From positions 1 through 64,000 of the forward strand of contig JAHEZD010000023.1 of the NCBI GenBank assembly GCA_023251255.1: 64,000 nucleotides of DNA. Direction: 5' to 3'. Position 1 is the stretch's first letter; each line of letters starts with the position of its first letter. Under the pieces are notes generated by a model. The model saw nothing but the letters and a program-made list of their open reading frames with translations. It was not told the DNA's origin and searched no databases. Shown in pieces: positions 8,649 through 16,742 of this stretch. Both the position numbers and the translations under genes were made by a program. This DNA comes from Chitinophagaceae bacterium. GTDB taxonomy: Bacteria; Bacteroidota; Bacteroidia; Chitinophagales; Chitinophagaceae.

Positions 8649-9530
8649 TTATCCTTGAAGGGCTGCTGCTCCACTTACAATCTCGGTCAACTCGGTTGTA
8701 ATAGCTGCCTGCCTTGCACGGTTGTATGATAGTTTCAGGGCCTTCAGCAATTCATTGGCATTTTCACTTGCTTTGTCCATAGCGGTCATCCTTGCCCCAT
8801 GTTCGCTGGCATTGGCATCCAGTACTGCTTTGTACAATTGGGTGTTGAGTATCTTGGGCATCAGTTCGTTTACCAGCTCCTCTTCATTGGGTTCAAAAAT
8901 AAAGTCCGCCTTTTTGGCCCCGGTCTTTGCAACAATCTTGGGGATCGGCAAAAACGGTTCCGCCACAAATGTTTGCGTGGCAGCGTTCCTGAACTGGCTG
9001 TACACGATTTCTATGGCATCGAATTCATTGTTTTCAAAAGCCTTCATGGCAGCTTGTGCAGCAGCCTGAACGGTTTCGAATTTCAGGTTCAGGAATATAT
9101 CCTTATGTGCAGCATCCGTTTTGTAGCCGGATTTGGTCAATGATTCCCATCCTTTTTTACCAATGTTCCAAACGGCCACATTGCCTTTGGCAAATTGGGC
9201 AGGGTATTTTGTGGCGATGGTTTCCTTGGCCAGCTTCACCACGTTGGCATTGTAGGCACCGGCAAGGCCCCTATCGCTTGTAATAACAATCAGCAATACT
9301 TTTTCCACCACCCTTTCTTCTGCCAGTTTGAGGCTTGTTCCGCCATCAATATTGCTAACGATATTGCTGAGCATTTCCTGCAGTTTCTGGGCATAGGGCC
9401 TCATTTGTATGATGGCATCCTGTGCCCTGCGCAATTTTGCAGCACTCACCATTTTCATGGCCTTGGTAATTTGCTGGGTGCTCTGTACACTTTTGATCCT
9501 GTTGCGGACTTCTTTTAACTGACCTGCCAT
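8649..9530 (-). CDS. atpG: F1Fo ATP synthase gamma subunit
   Basis: Central rotor stalk of the membrane-bound ATP synthase, 293 residues. The N-terminal helix (LKEVRNRIKSVQSTQQITKA), the MKMVSAAKLRRAQ segment, the ITSDRGLAGAYN core around 84-95 and the C-terminal helix with ARQAAITTELTEIVSGAAAL are all diagnostic. The usual neighbour atpA is not next to it, so this gene is at least locally separated from the rest of the ATP synthase genes. Upstream on the same strand, TACTTTTG (plus strand 9609-9616) fits the Bacteroidota -7 consensus and is the likely promoter, giving a leader of about 70 bases. Confidence 0.97.
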   Translation of the reverse strand: MAGQLKEVRNRIKSVQSTQQITKAMKMVSAAKLRRAQDAIIQMRPYAQKLQEMLSNIVSNIDGGTSLKLAEERVVEKVLLIVITSDRGLAGAYNANVVKLAKETIATKYPAQFAKGNVAVWNIGKKGWESLTKSGYKTDAAHKDIFLNLKFETVQAAAQAAMKAFENNEFDAIEIVYSQFRNAATQTFVAEPFLPIPKIVAKTGAKKADFIFEPNEEELVNELMPKILNTQLYKAVLDANASEHGARMTAMDKASENANELLKALKLSYNRARQAAITTELTEIVSGAAALQG

Positions 9531-9915
9531 TCTTTGAAGTTTATAGTTTGGGAGCTTAAGTGGGGGTTACCAACCCTTTACCTTAAACCTTACGCCTTGT
9601 TTTGGCGGCAAAAGTAACAGAAACAGGCTAAAAATCCATTGCAGATTTTGAATGTGGGTAAAAGGAATATATAAGGCCTACGTAAAGCTTGTTTTCCACT
9701 ACTGCCTGTTCATGGCCACTACTGCTGCTGGGCCAAGGCTGACACTCAAGGTCACGACCGAATAGTAAAGGTTCCAAAGTTTGAATGTTCAAGGGGGGCG
9801 GCTGCAATTGAACATTCAAACTTTTCAGACAATCAAACCATAACGCTGGGGTATGGGGAGGAAGAAAAGATAGGACGGAATAAAAATTCAATACAGGAAT
9901 TTAAAGGAGTGTGCA
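9531..9915. other. Spacer upstream of atpG
   Basis: No gene is supported in these 385 bases. They hold the likely atpG promoter (-7 box at 9609-9616 on the minus strand) and a strong hairpin at 9776-9824. Confidence 0.55.
9776..9824. repeat. Perfect 17-bp inverted repeat
   Basis: AAAGTTTGAATGTTCAA (9776-9792) pairs perfectly with TTGAACATTCAAACTTT (9808-9824) around a 15-base G-rich loop. It may end the leftward transcript of the lipoprotein gene at 9916, though no T-run follows. Similar GAACATTCAAACCTT and GAACTTTTGAACCTT words occur before hscB and before the gene at 48570. Confidence 0.7.
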
Positions 9916-10611
9916 TTATCCTTTCAAAATTGTTTTCCTCGGCTTCAAGGTATAGCTCATGAAGATTTCGCCACCTTCCTGTGTACTTTGTTGCAATGGT
10001 CTTGTGCTGTACCTGTAAATGCTGATTGCCAAAGGTCCTTTTTTCAGTTGGCCCAGTTCGGCCGCCGTAACGATGGCCCGGTTGTTCTGGATGGTGAATT
10101 CCCTGCCGATATCCTCTGTTTTGGAAGAGGTATCGCTGATGGATATGTTTATTTTACTGCCATCATCCAGCCCCTCAAATACCAGGGGCCAATCTTTTCT
10201 GTTTATGGCAGGGGCAATTGCTGAAACAAGACTAAATGGCTTGAAAGTAAATGCTTCCTTTATGGTACTGCCATTGGCATTGAGGAAAGTAAATTCGTGC
10301 CTGCCTGCAAAGGAGGAAAACGGTTTTTCCACTTGGTAATAAGCACCTGAAAAAAGGCTGCTGTCCACCTTGATGCTTTCCCCGTCCAACAGGATCCTTG
10401 CTGGGCTGTTCAGCACCAGGGTAGTTCCCTTATTGCCCCCAAAACGGAATGTGGCCGTACAGCGCACTGTTGGTTGGCCCTCCGTGAAGTTGATGGAATA
10501 CAGGGTATGGATGGTTTCCGGGTTCACATCCTTGCTATTGGCTATTTCATTGCTTTGGCAGGATGCCAAAATTATCAGTGAAATGAGCATGCTTAGGGTT
10601 GTTGCTTTCAT
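9916..10611 (-). CDS. Predicted lipoprotein of unknown function (231 aa)
   Basis: The N-terminus MKATTLSMLISLIILASCQS is a lipoprotein signal with lipobox LASC, predicting lipidation at Cys18. The mature part looks like all-beta sandwich material (strand-rich, with repeated F.F and Y.V patterns), ending in a basic TLKPRKTILKG. I recognise no named family, but beta-sandwich lipoproteins of this size are common surface or periplasmic proteins in Bacteroidota. It is a single-gene unit on the minus strand, divergent from secA, with which it shares a 289-base upstream region. Confidence 0.7.
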   Translation of the reverse strand: MKATTLSMLISLIILASCQSNEIANSKDVNPETIHTLYSINFTEGQPTVRCTATFRFGGNKGTTLVLNSPARILLDGESIKVDSSLFSGAYYQVEKPFSSFAGRHEFTFLNANGSTIKEAFTFKPFSLVSAIAPAINRKDWPLVFEGLDDGSKINISISDTSSKTEDIGREFTIQNNRAIVTAAELGQLKKGPLAISIYRYSTRPLQQSTQEGGEIFMSYTLKPRKTILKG

Positions 10612-10762
10612 ATTTGTATAACTCTATTTGTACCTTCTGGATTTTTTGTAAATATGACAAAATGGACCTTAGGTAACAATACCCTATTAATGGTATCTAT
10701 GAAAAGGTTTTGTTAATCAAACCCTGTTTTTTATCATTCTCACAACCACAACCCAAAATCTT

Positions 10763-10900
10763 TACATTTGCCATCCTTCAAAAAGCTGTGCCATTTTGGC
10801 GAAAAAGGATTTGGTGCAAGGTTTTTGAAATCAAGGGATTGCTCAATTAAAATATACAATATCCCGCAGGTGCGGGACCCAGTACATAAACCAAAATAGT
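10763..10900 (+). promoter_or_regulatory. secA promoter and long leader
   Basis: TACATTTG at 10763-10770 matches the TAnnTTTG -7 box, predicting a start near 10777 and a leader of about 120 bases, long for this genome. The leader includes the hairpin TCCCGCA/TGCGGGA (10862-10868 with 10871-10877). No ATG-initiated leader peptide is present; a 20-codon GTG frame exists, but I would not call it a gene. The -33 box is poor. Confidence 0.55.
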
Positions 10901-13900
10901 ATGTTGAAATTCTTAGGTAAATTATTAGGAGGCAACAAGAGTGAAAAGGATGTTGCCCAAATAAGGCCCATTGTTGAAAAGATAAACGGTTTCTATCAGC
11001 AATACCAGCGCTTGACAAACGATGAACTGCGTAACAAGACTGTTGAGTTCAAGCAGCGCATCAAGGAGCACCTCAAGGAAATTGATGATGAAATTGCGGC
11101 CAAGCAAACCGAGGCCGAAGCATTGCCCGCAAGTGAGATCCATGTAAAGGACGAAATATACAAAGTAGTTGACAGCCTCAAAAAGGACCGTGACAAGAAA
11201 ATAGAAGAGGCCCTGAAAGATATACAGGCAGAGGCTTTTGCTGTAATGAAGGAAACTGCCCACCGTTTTACCATCCATACGGAACTGGAAGTTACCGCTA
11301 CCCAATTGGATAGGGACTTAAGTGTTAGGAAGGATTATATCAGCATCATTGGCGATAAGGCCATTTACAAAAACAGTTGGACCGCCGGTGGCGGTGCCAT
11401 TGTTTGGAACATGGTGCATTATGACGTGCAGTTAATTGGTGGTAGCGTGCTGCACAGTGGCAAGATTGCGGAAATGAGCACGGGTGAGGGTAAGACACTG
11501 GTTTCCACATTGCCTGCTTATTTGAATGCATTGGCTGGTGAAGGCGTACACGTGGTAACCGTGAATGACTACTTGGCCCGTCGTGATGGTGAATGGAACG
11601 GTACCTTGTTTGAATGGCTGGGCCTGACGGTGGACTGCATAGACAAGCATGAACCGAATACCGAAGCAAGGAGGAATGCTTATTTGGCAGATATTACTTA
11701 TGGTACCAACAACGAGTTCGGTTTTGATTACCTGCGTGACAACATGGTGCATACCCCCGATGAAATGGTACAGCGCAAGCACCACTTTGCCATGGTGGAT
11801 GAAGTGGACAGTGTATTGATCGATGATGCGAGGACTCCATTGATCATCTCCGGGCCTATAGGCCGCCAGGACAATATTGAACAGTTCTTTGAACTGAAAC
11901 CGAGGATCGAGAAACTGGTGGAAGCACAGAAACGTGCTACCAATCAGTTCCTGCAGGAAGCCAAGAAGAAGATTGCGGAAGGTAATGATGACCCTAAGGA
12001 TGGTGGGCTGGCCCTGTTCAGGGCACACCGTGGTTTGCCCAAGAACACGGCATTGATCAAGTTCCTAAGTGAACCGGGCATCCGTGTGAAACTGCAGAAA
12101 GCAGAAAACCACTATTTGGCCGACCAATCGCGTGAAATGCCAAAAGCTGATGAAGAACTTTATTTCTACATAGATGAAAAGAACAACTCGGTTGAGCTGA
12201 CAGATAAGGGCATACACTTAATTACCAAAGCGGGGGAGGACCCCAACTTTTTTATCATACCGGATATTAGTGTTGCCCTGGGTGATATTGAAAAAGATGC
12301 CAACCTTCCTGCTGAAGAAAAATTGCACCAGAAAGAAGCCATCATTAACGACTATTCAGTTAAGGCCGACAGGATCCATACGGTACAACAGTTACTGAAA
12401 TCCTATACGCTGTTTGACAAGGATGTGGAGTATGTGGTCATTGATGGTGCCGTTAAGATTGTGGATGAGCAAACCGGCCGTATCATGGAAGGCCGCCGTT
12501 ATTCTGATGGTCTGCACCAGGCCATTGAAGCCAAGGAAAACGTGAAGATTGAAGCTACCACCCAGACATACGCCACCGTTACCCTGCAGAACTATTTCAG
12601 GATGTACCATAAGCTTTGCGGCATGACCGGTACAGCGGAAACGGAAGCAGGTGAATTATGGGATATCTATAAATTGGATGTGGTCAATATTCCTACCAAT
12701 ATCCCTGCTATCCGTATTGACGAGCAGGACCTGGTGTACAAGACCAAACGTGAAAAGTTTGGGGCCGTGATTGAAGAAATCGTGAGGCTCCGTGAAGCTG
12801 GAAGGCCCTGCTTGGTGGGTACCACTTCTGTAGAAGTGAGTGAACTGCTCAGCAGGATGCTGCGCCAGAAACAGATTCCCCACAATGTACTGAACGCCAA
12901 ACAACATGCCCGTGAAGCACAGATTGTAGCCGAAGCAGGATTGGCAGGGGCCATTACCATTGCCACCAATATGGCTGGCCGTGGTACGGATATCAAGCTT
13001 GGGCCAGGTGTGAAGGAGGCTGGTGGCCTTGCCATCATTGGTACGGAAAGGCATGAAAGCCGCCGTGTGGACAGGCAGTTAAGGGGCCGTGCCGGCCGTC
13101 AGGGTGATCCGGGTTCTTCACAGTTCTTTGTGGCTTTGGAAGATGACCTGATGAGGATGTTTGGTAGCGAACGTATTGCCAAAGTGATGGACTTTGCGGG
13201 CTATAAGGAGGGTGAGGTTATACAGCATAGCATGATTACCAAATCCATTGAGCGCGCACAGAAAAAAGTGGAGGAGAACAACTTCGGTATCAGGAAGCGT
13301 TTGCTTGAATATGATGATGTAATGAACAAGCAACGTACCGTTATCTATACCAAACGACACCACGCCCTGTTTGGCGAAAGGCTGGCTTTGGACCTGGACA
13401 ATGCTTTCTATACAGTAGCAGAAGGGCTGGTAAACTCCTTCAAGGAGCAAGCTGACCATGAAGGTTTCCGATTGGCGGTAATCGTGAATTTTGGAATCGA
13501 TACAGCCATCACAGCAGATGAACTTACCCGGACAGCCGAACCCGTTCTTGCCGAAAAACTGTACAATGAGACCATGGGCAATTACCAGCGCAGGAAGGAT
13601 GAACTGTCTGTTCAGGCATTGCCGGTGTTCCAGAATATCAGGAAGGAACAGGGGCACCGTGTGGAGAACGTGGTAGTACCTTTTACCGATGGCAAGAAGC
13701 ACATGCAGGTATTGGCCAATATGGAAAAGACCCTTGATACAAAAGGCACCGAACTCGTGAACTCCCTTGAACGTAACGTAACGCTTGGTTTGATAGACGA
13801 TGCATGGAAGGAGCATTTAAGGGCGATGGACGACTTGAAGCAGAGCGTTCAAACAGCTACTTATGAGCAGAAGGACCCATTGGTCATCTATAAAATGGAG

Positions 13901-14206
13901 GCATTCAATTTGTTCAACAACATGAATTCCGAAATCAATAAGAACATTACCGAGTTCCTATGCCATGCTTCCATTCCTCTGGAAGATGGGGAGCAGGTAA
14001 AGGAAGGCCGCCAGCAGAAAACGGACCTGAGCAAGATGCGTACACAGCATGAAACAGTGGATGGTGCCAACCATGACAATGACTATATAGACCCCACACC
14101 TGCAAAGCAGGAGCCTATCAGGGTGGAGAAAATTGCTGGACGTAATGACCCCTGCCCTTGCGGAAGTGGTAAGAAGTTCAAGCAGTGCCATGGTAAGGAA
14201 GCATAA
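10901..14206 (+). CDS. secA: Preprotein translocase ATPase SecA
   Basis: Motor that drives unfolded preproteins through SecYEG. It has 1101 residues, longer than the roughly 900 of E. coli SecA, which is usual for Bacteroidota because of insertions in the motor region. Visible: Walker A in MSTGEGKT (about 192-199), VNDYLARRD, the DEVDSVLIDDARTPL Walker B region, GTTSVEVSE, the NMAGRGTDIKL and GRAGRQGDPGSSQF helicase motif, and a C-terminal zinc finger CPCGSGKKFKQCH (CxCx8CH) that binds SecB or ribosomes in known SecA. A terminator follows 20 bases after the stop. Confidence 0.98.
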   Translation: MLKFLGKLLGGNKSEKDVAQIRPIVEKINGFYQQYQRLTNDELRNKTVEFKQRIKEHLKEIDDEIAAKQTEAEALPASEIHVKDEIYKVVDSLKKDRDKKIEEALKDIQAEAFAVMKETAHRFTIHTELEVTATQLDRDLSVRKDYISIIGDKAIYKNSWTAGGGAIVWNMVHYDVQLIGGSVLHSGKIAEMSTGEGKTLVSTLPAYLNALAGEGVHVVTVNDYLARRDGEWNGTLFEWLGLTVDCIDKHEPNTEARRNAYLADITYGTNNEFGFDYLRDNMVHTPDEMVQRKHHFAMVDEVDSVLIDDARTPLIISGPIGRQDNIEQFFELKPRIEKLVEAQKRATNQFLQEAKKKIAEGNDDPKDGGLALFRAHRGLPKNTALIKFLSEPGIRVKLQKAENHYLADQSREMPKADEELYFYIDEKNNSVELTDKGIHLITKAGEDPNFFIIPDISVALGDIEKDANLPAEEKLHQKEAIINDYSVKADRIHTVQQLLKSYTLFDKDVEYVVIDGAVKIVDEQTGRIMEGRRYSDGLHQAIEAKENVKIEATTQTYATVTLQNYFRMYHKLCGMTGTAETEAGELWDIYKLDVVNIPTNIPAIRIDEQDLVYKTKREKFGAVIEEIVRLREAGRPCLVGTTSVEVSELLSRMLRQKQIPHNVLNAKQHAREAQIVAEAGLAGAITIATNMAGRGTDIKLGPGVKEAGGLAIIGTERHESRRVDRQLRGRAGRQGDPGSSQFFVALEDDLMRMFGSERIAKVMDFAGYKEGEVIQHSMITKSIERAQKKVEENNFGIRKRLLEYDDVMNKQRTVIYTKRHHALFGERLALDLDNAFYTVAEGLVNSFKEQADHEGFRLAVIVNFGIDTAITADELTRTAEPVLAEKLYNETMGNYQRRKDELSVQALPVFQNIRKEQGHRVENVVVPFTDGKKHMQVLANMEKTLDTKGTELVNSLERNVTLGLIDDAWKEHLRAMDDLKQSVQTATYEQKDPLVIYKMEAFNLFNNMNSEINKNITEFLCHASIPLEDGEQVKEGRQQKTDLSKMRTQHETVDGANHDNDYIDPTPAKQEPIRVEKIAGRNDPCPCGSGKKFKQCHGKEA

Positions 14207-14225
14207 TCTTTTTACTAGTTGAAAT

Positions 14226-14254
14226 AAAAAGCCCCGCAATTGTGGGGCTTTTTT
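14226..14254 (+). terminator. Rho-independent terminator of secA
   Basis: AAAAAGCCCC (14226-14235) pairs with GGGGCTTTTT (14244-14253) around an 8-base loop and runs into T. Confidence 0.9.
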
Positions 14255-14349
14255 ATGGTTGAACTTGACGCAGGACACTTAATGCCAAAGGGGTTCCATT
14301 GTGCCTTAATAAGTGGTGAATGAAAACTTTCCACCTTTATGAAAAAACC

Positions 14350-14382
14350 TTTGGCTGGTTTTATTCGCAAACCTTACATTTG
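14350..14382 (+). promoter_or_regulatory. Promoter of the SRP RNA gene
   Basis: TTTGG (14350-14354) and TACATTTG (14375-14382) are separated by 20 bases, an excellent Bacteroidota -33/-7 pair. The predicted start near 14388 coincides with the 5' end of the folded RNA. Confidence 0.8.
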
Positions 14383-14385
14383 CAG

Positions 14386-14483
14386 CCGGCAGGTCTTATA
14401 CGGCCAGCTCCTGCTGAACCTCCCCAGGGCAGGAATGCAGCAAGGATAGGCGGTTGAGCGGTGCGATGTGAGTAGCCTGCCGA
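14386..14483 (+). ncRNA. ffs: Small signal recognition particle RNA (4.5S type)
   Basis: A 98-base RNA of the short bacterial type. The end stem pairs CGGCAGG (14387-14393) with CCTGCCG (14476-14482), followed by a T-run. The apical part contains the conserved Ffh-binding region: CCCCAGG, then GC-A-GGAA-T-GC as the GNRA tetraloop with asymmetric loop, then AGCAAGG. SRP RNA binds Ffh to target nascent membrane proteins. It lies between secA and the aldolase gene, with its own promoter. Confidence 0.9.
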
Positions 14484-14654
14484 TTTTTAAAACATTTGAA
14501 ATGCAACAACTGGAAGTCCATAGCTGAGTTTCAATTGTTGCATTTTGTTTTATATGCTTTATAAGCTTGGCCGGTTACGCCTAATGGTTTCAAAACCGGA
14601 ACAGACAAGCTCAACCTAACGGCAACGTATTTATCATCTTATCAATTTACTTCC

Positions 14655-15305
14655 ATGAAATTTTTTATTGACACTGCCAATCTCGCCCAAATAAAGGAAG
14701 CCAATGATTTGGGTATCCTGGACGGCGTAACTACCAATCCATCTTTAATGGCCAAGGAAGGCATTAAGGGTGAGGAAGCCATTACCAACCATTACAAGAC
14801 CATCTGCGAAATGGTGGATGGCGACATCAGCGCCGAAGTACTGGGCGTTACTTTTGAAGGCATAGTGGAAGAGGGCAAGAAATTGGCTGCTATCCATCCA
14901 AACATTGTGGTAAAGGTTCCCATGATCAAAGATGGCATCAAGGCCATTAAATGGTTTACCGACAATGGTATCAAGACCAACTGTACATTGATTTTCAGTG
15001 CGGGCCAAGCTATACTGGCAGCCAAAGCTGGAGCTTCTTATATTTCACCGTTCATTGGACGTATTGACGATAGTGGATGGGATGGTGTCCAATTGATTTC
15101 GCAGATTGCACAGATATATGCAGTGCAGGGGTTCAAATCCGAAATATTGGCTGCCTCCATCAGGAATGCCAACCATATCATTGCCTGTGCAGAAGCTGGT
15201 GCCAACGTATGCACTTGTCCACTTGATTCTATTTTAGGGTTATTGAAACACCCATTGACAGATATTGGCCTTGCCAAGTTTCTGGAAGATGCGAAGAAGA
15301 TGTAG
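14655..15305 (+). CDS. fsa: Transaldolase-like fructose-6-phosphate aldolase
   Basis: Short transaldolase of the TalC/FSA class, 216 residues, in the cytoplasm. It uses a Schiff-base lysine in NIVVKVPM (Lys87). The start MKFFIDTANLAQI, the DGVTTNPSL segment and TNCTLIFSAGQA are diagnostic; SYISPFIGRIDD is the phosphate and active-site region. Sequence alone does not settle whether it acts as a transaldolase or as a fructose-6-phosphate aldolase; Bacteroidota often use this short form as transaldolase in the pentose phosphate pathway. It follows the SRP RNA and is ended by a terminator at 15381-15425. Confidence 0.93.
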   Translation: MKFFIDTANLAQIKEANDLGILDGVTTNPSLMAKEGIKGEEAITNHYKTICEMVDGDISAEVLGVTFEGIVEEGKKLAAIHPNIVVKVPMIKDGIKAIKWFTDNGIKTNCTLIFSAGQAILAAKAGASYISPFIGRIDDSGWDGVQLISQIAQIYAVQGFKSEILAASIRNANHIIACAEAGANVCTCPLDSILGLLKHPLTDIGLAKFLEDAKKM

Positions 15306-15380
15306 TGAGCAAGGCCTAAGGCATATATGGGGCATAGTGTCTAGGGTTTAAAAATAAATGGTTTGAGCCGAATGATACAG

Positions 15381-15425
15381 GGTTGGAGAATGGAAGCAAA
15401 GCTTTCAGTTCTTCAACCCTTTTTG
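15381..15425 (+). terminator. Terminator after the aldolase gene
   Basis: GGTTGGAGAA (15381-15390) pairs with TTCTTCAACC (15409-15418) with one mismatch, followed by CTTTTT. Confidence 0.65.
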
Positions 15426-15723
15426 CTTTTATGGACTTGTTAGCAATTCTTTGCAACATGTTAAAGTGACCGAACTATTTGGCCTTCTCACACTACTGAT
15501 AATAAGCAGTGCTTGTCATGCATCTTTCATTTTAACATGTGCTGTACAGCGTATTTACTGGTTAAATGTTTTGCCAAGGCTGATCAGTTACTTCATAAAT
15601 AGCGGCCTGTCCCTAAGAAACTGTTTGGATTCAATTCACAGGATTTTATATGATGCCTTCGGCATCTGCTTTTAGCACATCCTGTCCCAATTTTTCGGGA
15701 AATCACACAAATGGGCATGAATG

Positions 15724-15856
15724 CTTTTCACGAATAACCAATATTTGATTCATTATTGCCGCTTGCGGTATCAATTCGTGAAAAGATTCCTGTGGATTAG
15801 TGCAATTAGTGGCTAAAGAGAGGCAACTCAATTTGCATAGCAAATTCCTGAAATCG
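15724..15856. repeat. Dispersed repeat, copy 1 (related to 29848-30020)
   Basis: It begins with a perfect 12-bp inverted repeat, CTTTTCACGAAT (15724-15735) with ATTCGTGAAAAG (15774-15785), enclosing GCCGCTTGCGG. Its tail GATTAGTGC ... GTGGCTAAA ... TTTGCATAGCAAATTCCTG recurs almost word for word at 29.94-30.01 kb. Confidence 0.7.
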
Positions 15857-15941
15857 TTTTTAAACAGTCTCTAAAGCAATTGGTTGGCTATTGAAAAATT
15901 TATACTGACTATCCATATGAAGGAACGCATTGACGATTTCC

Positions 15942-16021
15942 GTTGTCAGCCAGAGCCTGTCGAAGGTGTCCTACGAAGCGACATTCTCTCAGTCTCATTT
16001 CGACGAGCTCAACGTGACAAC
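15942..16021. repeat. Dispersed imperfect inverted-repeat element, copy B
   Basis: GTTGTCA ... GAGCCTGTCGAA (15942-15964) folds back on TTTCGACGAGCTCAACGTGACAAC (15998-16021). It has the same core as the elements at 7517-7601 and 36398-36524. Confidence 0.7.
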
Positions 16022-16043
16022 GAGCCTATAGTTATAAACAACA

Positions 16044-16742
16044 TCACGAAGGAATCACTTTCAATTTCTTAGCATGGCTTCCCCATTTGTACTTGTGCGT
16101 ACTGTACACCAGTTTGGTAGCCAGTATGCCCACCCCGGCACCCACCAGCACATCACTGATATAGTGCTTGTTGTTCAGTACGCGGCAAGTGCCCACAGAT
16201 GCCGCTAGTGTGTAGGCCACATAAGGTGCCCATTTGTACCGCTGCCCCAGTTCCTCACTCATAAAGGTAGCCGCTGTAAAGGCCTGTGCAGTATGTCCGG
16301 AAGGGAAGGAGTTATTGCCCGTTCTGTCGGGCCGCTCCGTATTGATGATGAGTTTGGCGGAGGTAACAATAGCCGTCATCAGCAAATGGCTTTTCAGGCA
16401 GATCACTGTGCGGTTCAGCAAATCGGTTTTGCATTTCATGCCCATAGCATCAAAGGCATAGGTAAGCGCCACGGGTGAAAATTGCAGGTAGTCGTCCGCA
16501 TCCGTTTTGAAATGAGGAATGTCCTTGTTCCTTTGATTGCACATCCTTTTGTCAAAGGAAGCAGTATGGGGCAGTTTAACACTGGCAGCCACGCCTGCTG
16601 CAATAAAAAAGGAAGGCACTACCATTTGTTTGGTGGTAAACCTTTTCTCCGTGGGCTGCTGCGCAGCAGTTTCCATTTTTTGCGCGTGTGCCTGGCAAAG
16701 CAGCAACGCAAAGAGGGCGACCGAACAAATGTATTTTCTCAT
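16044..16742 (-). CDS. PAP2-superfamily phosphatase, second gene of a pair
   Basis: Lipid or diphosphate phosphatase of 232 residues, with signal peptide MRKYICSVALFALLLCQAHA; I chose the ATG at 16742 because it begins that signal. PAP2 motifs: KLIINTERPD (motif 1, Lys and Arg-Pro), PSGHTAQAF (motif 2, catalytic-relay His), and CRVLNNKHYISDV (motif 3, where SR is CR but the nucleophile His and Asp are kept). The start overlaps the stop of the upstream PAP2 gene as TAATG, implying translational coupling. Possible substrates are undecaprenyl diphosphate or lipid A phosphates; the sequence does not decide. Confidence 0.85.
   Translation of the reverse strand: MRKYICSVALFALLLCQAHAQKMETAAQQPTEKRFTTKQMVVPSFFIAAGVAASVKLPHTASFDKRMCNQRNKDIPHFKTDADDYLQFSPVALTYAFDAMGMKCKTDLLNRTVICLKSHLLMTAIVTSAKLIINTERPDRTGNNSFPSGHTAQAFTAATFMSEELGQRYKWAPYVAYTLAASVGTCRVLNNKHYISDVLVGAGVGILATKLVYSTHKYKWGSHAKKLKVIPS

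Larger units (their letters stand above)
15306..16043. other. Long spacer with three repeat structures, no gene
   Basis: The 738 bases between the aldolase and the PAP2 genes contain the aldolase terminator, a small GATGCC/GGCATC hairpin near 15652-15667, the repeat at 15724-15856 and the foldback element at 15942-16021. A 74-codon open frame from a TTG at 15451 has no recognisable features and I do not call it. Confidence 0.6.

Noticed and set aside
10800-10880. SecM-like arrest peptide before secA
   Set aside because: One frame reads AGAGPST, faintly like the RAGP of SecM, but an in-frame stop lies just before it and there is no start codon.
15451-15675. Small hydrophobic protein gene (74 codons from TTG)
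   Set aside because: No ATG, no promoter box, no recognisable features, and it sits in a repeat-rich spacer.
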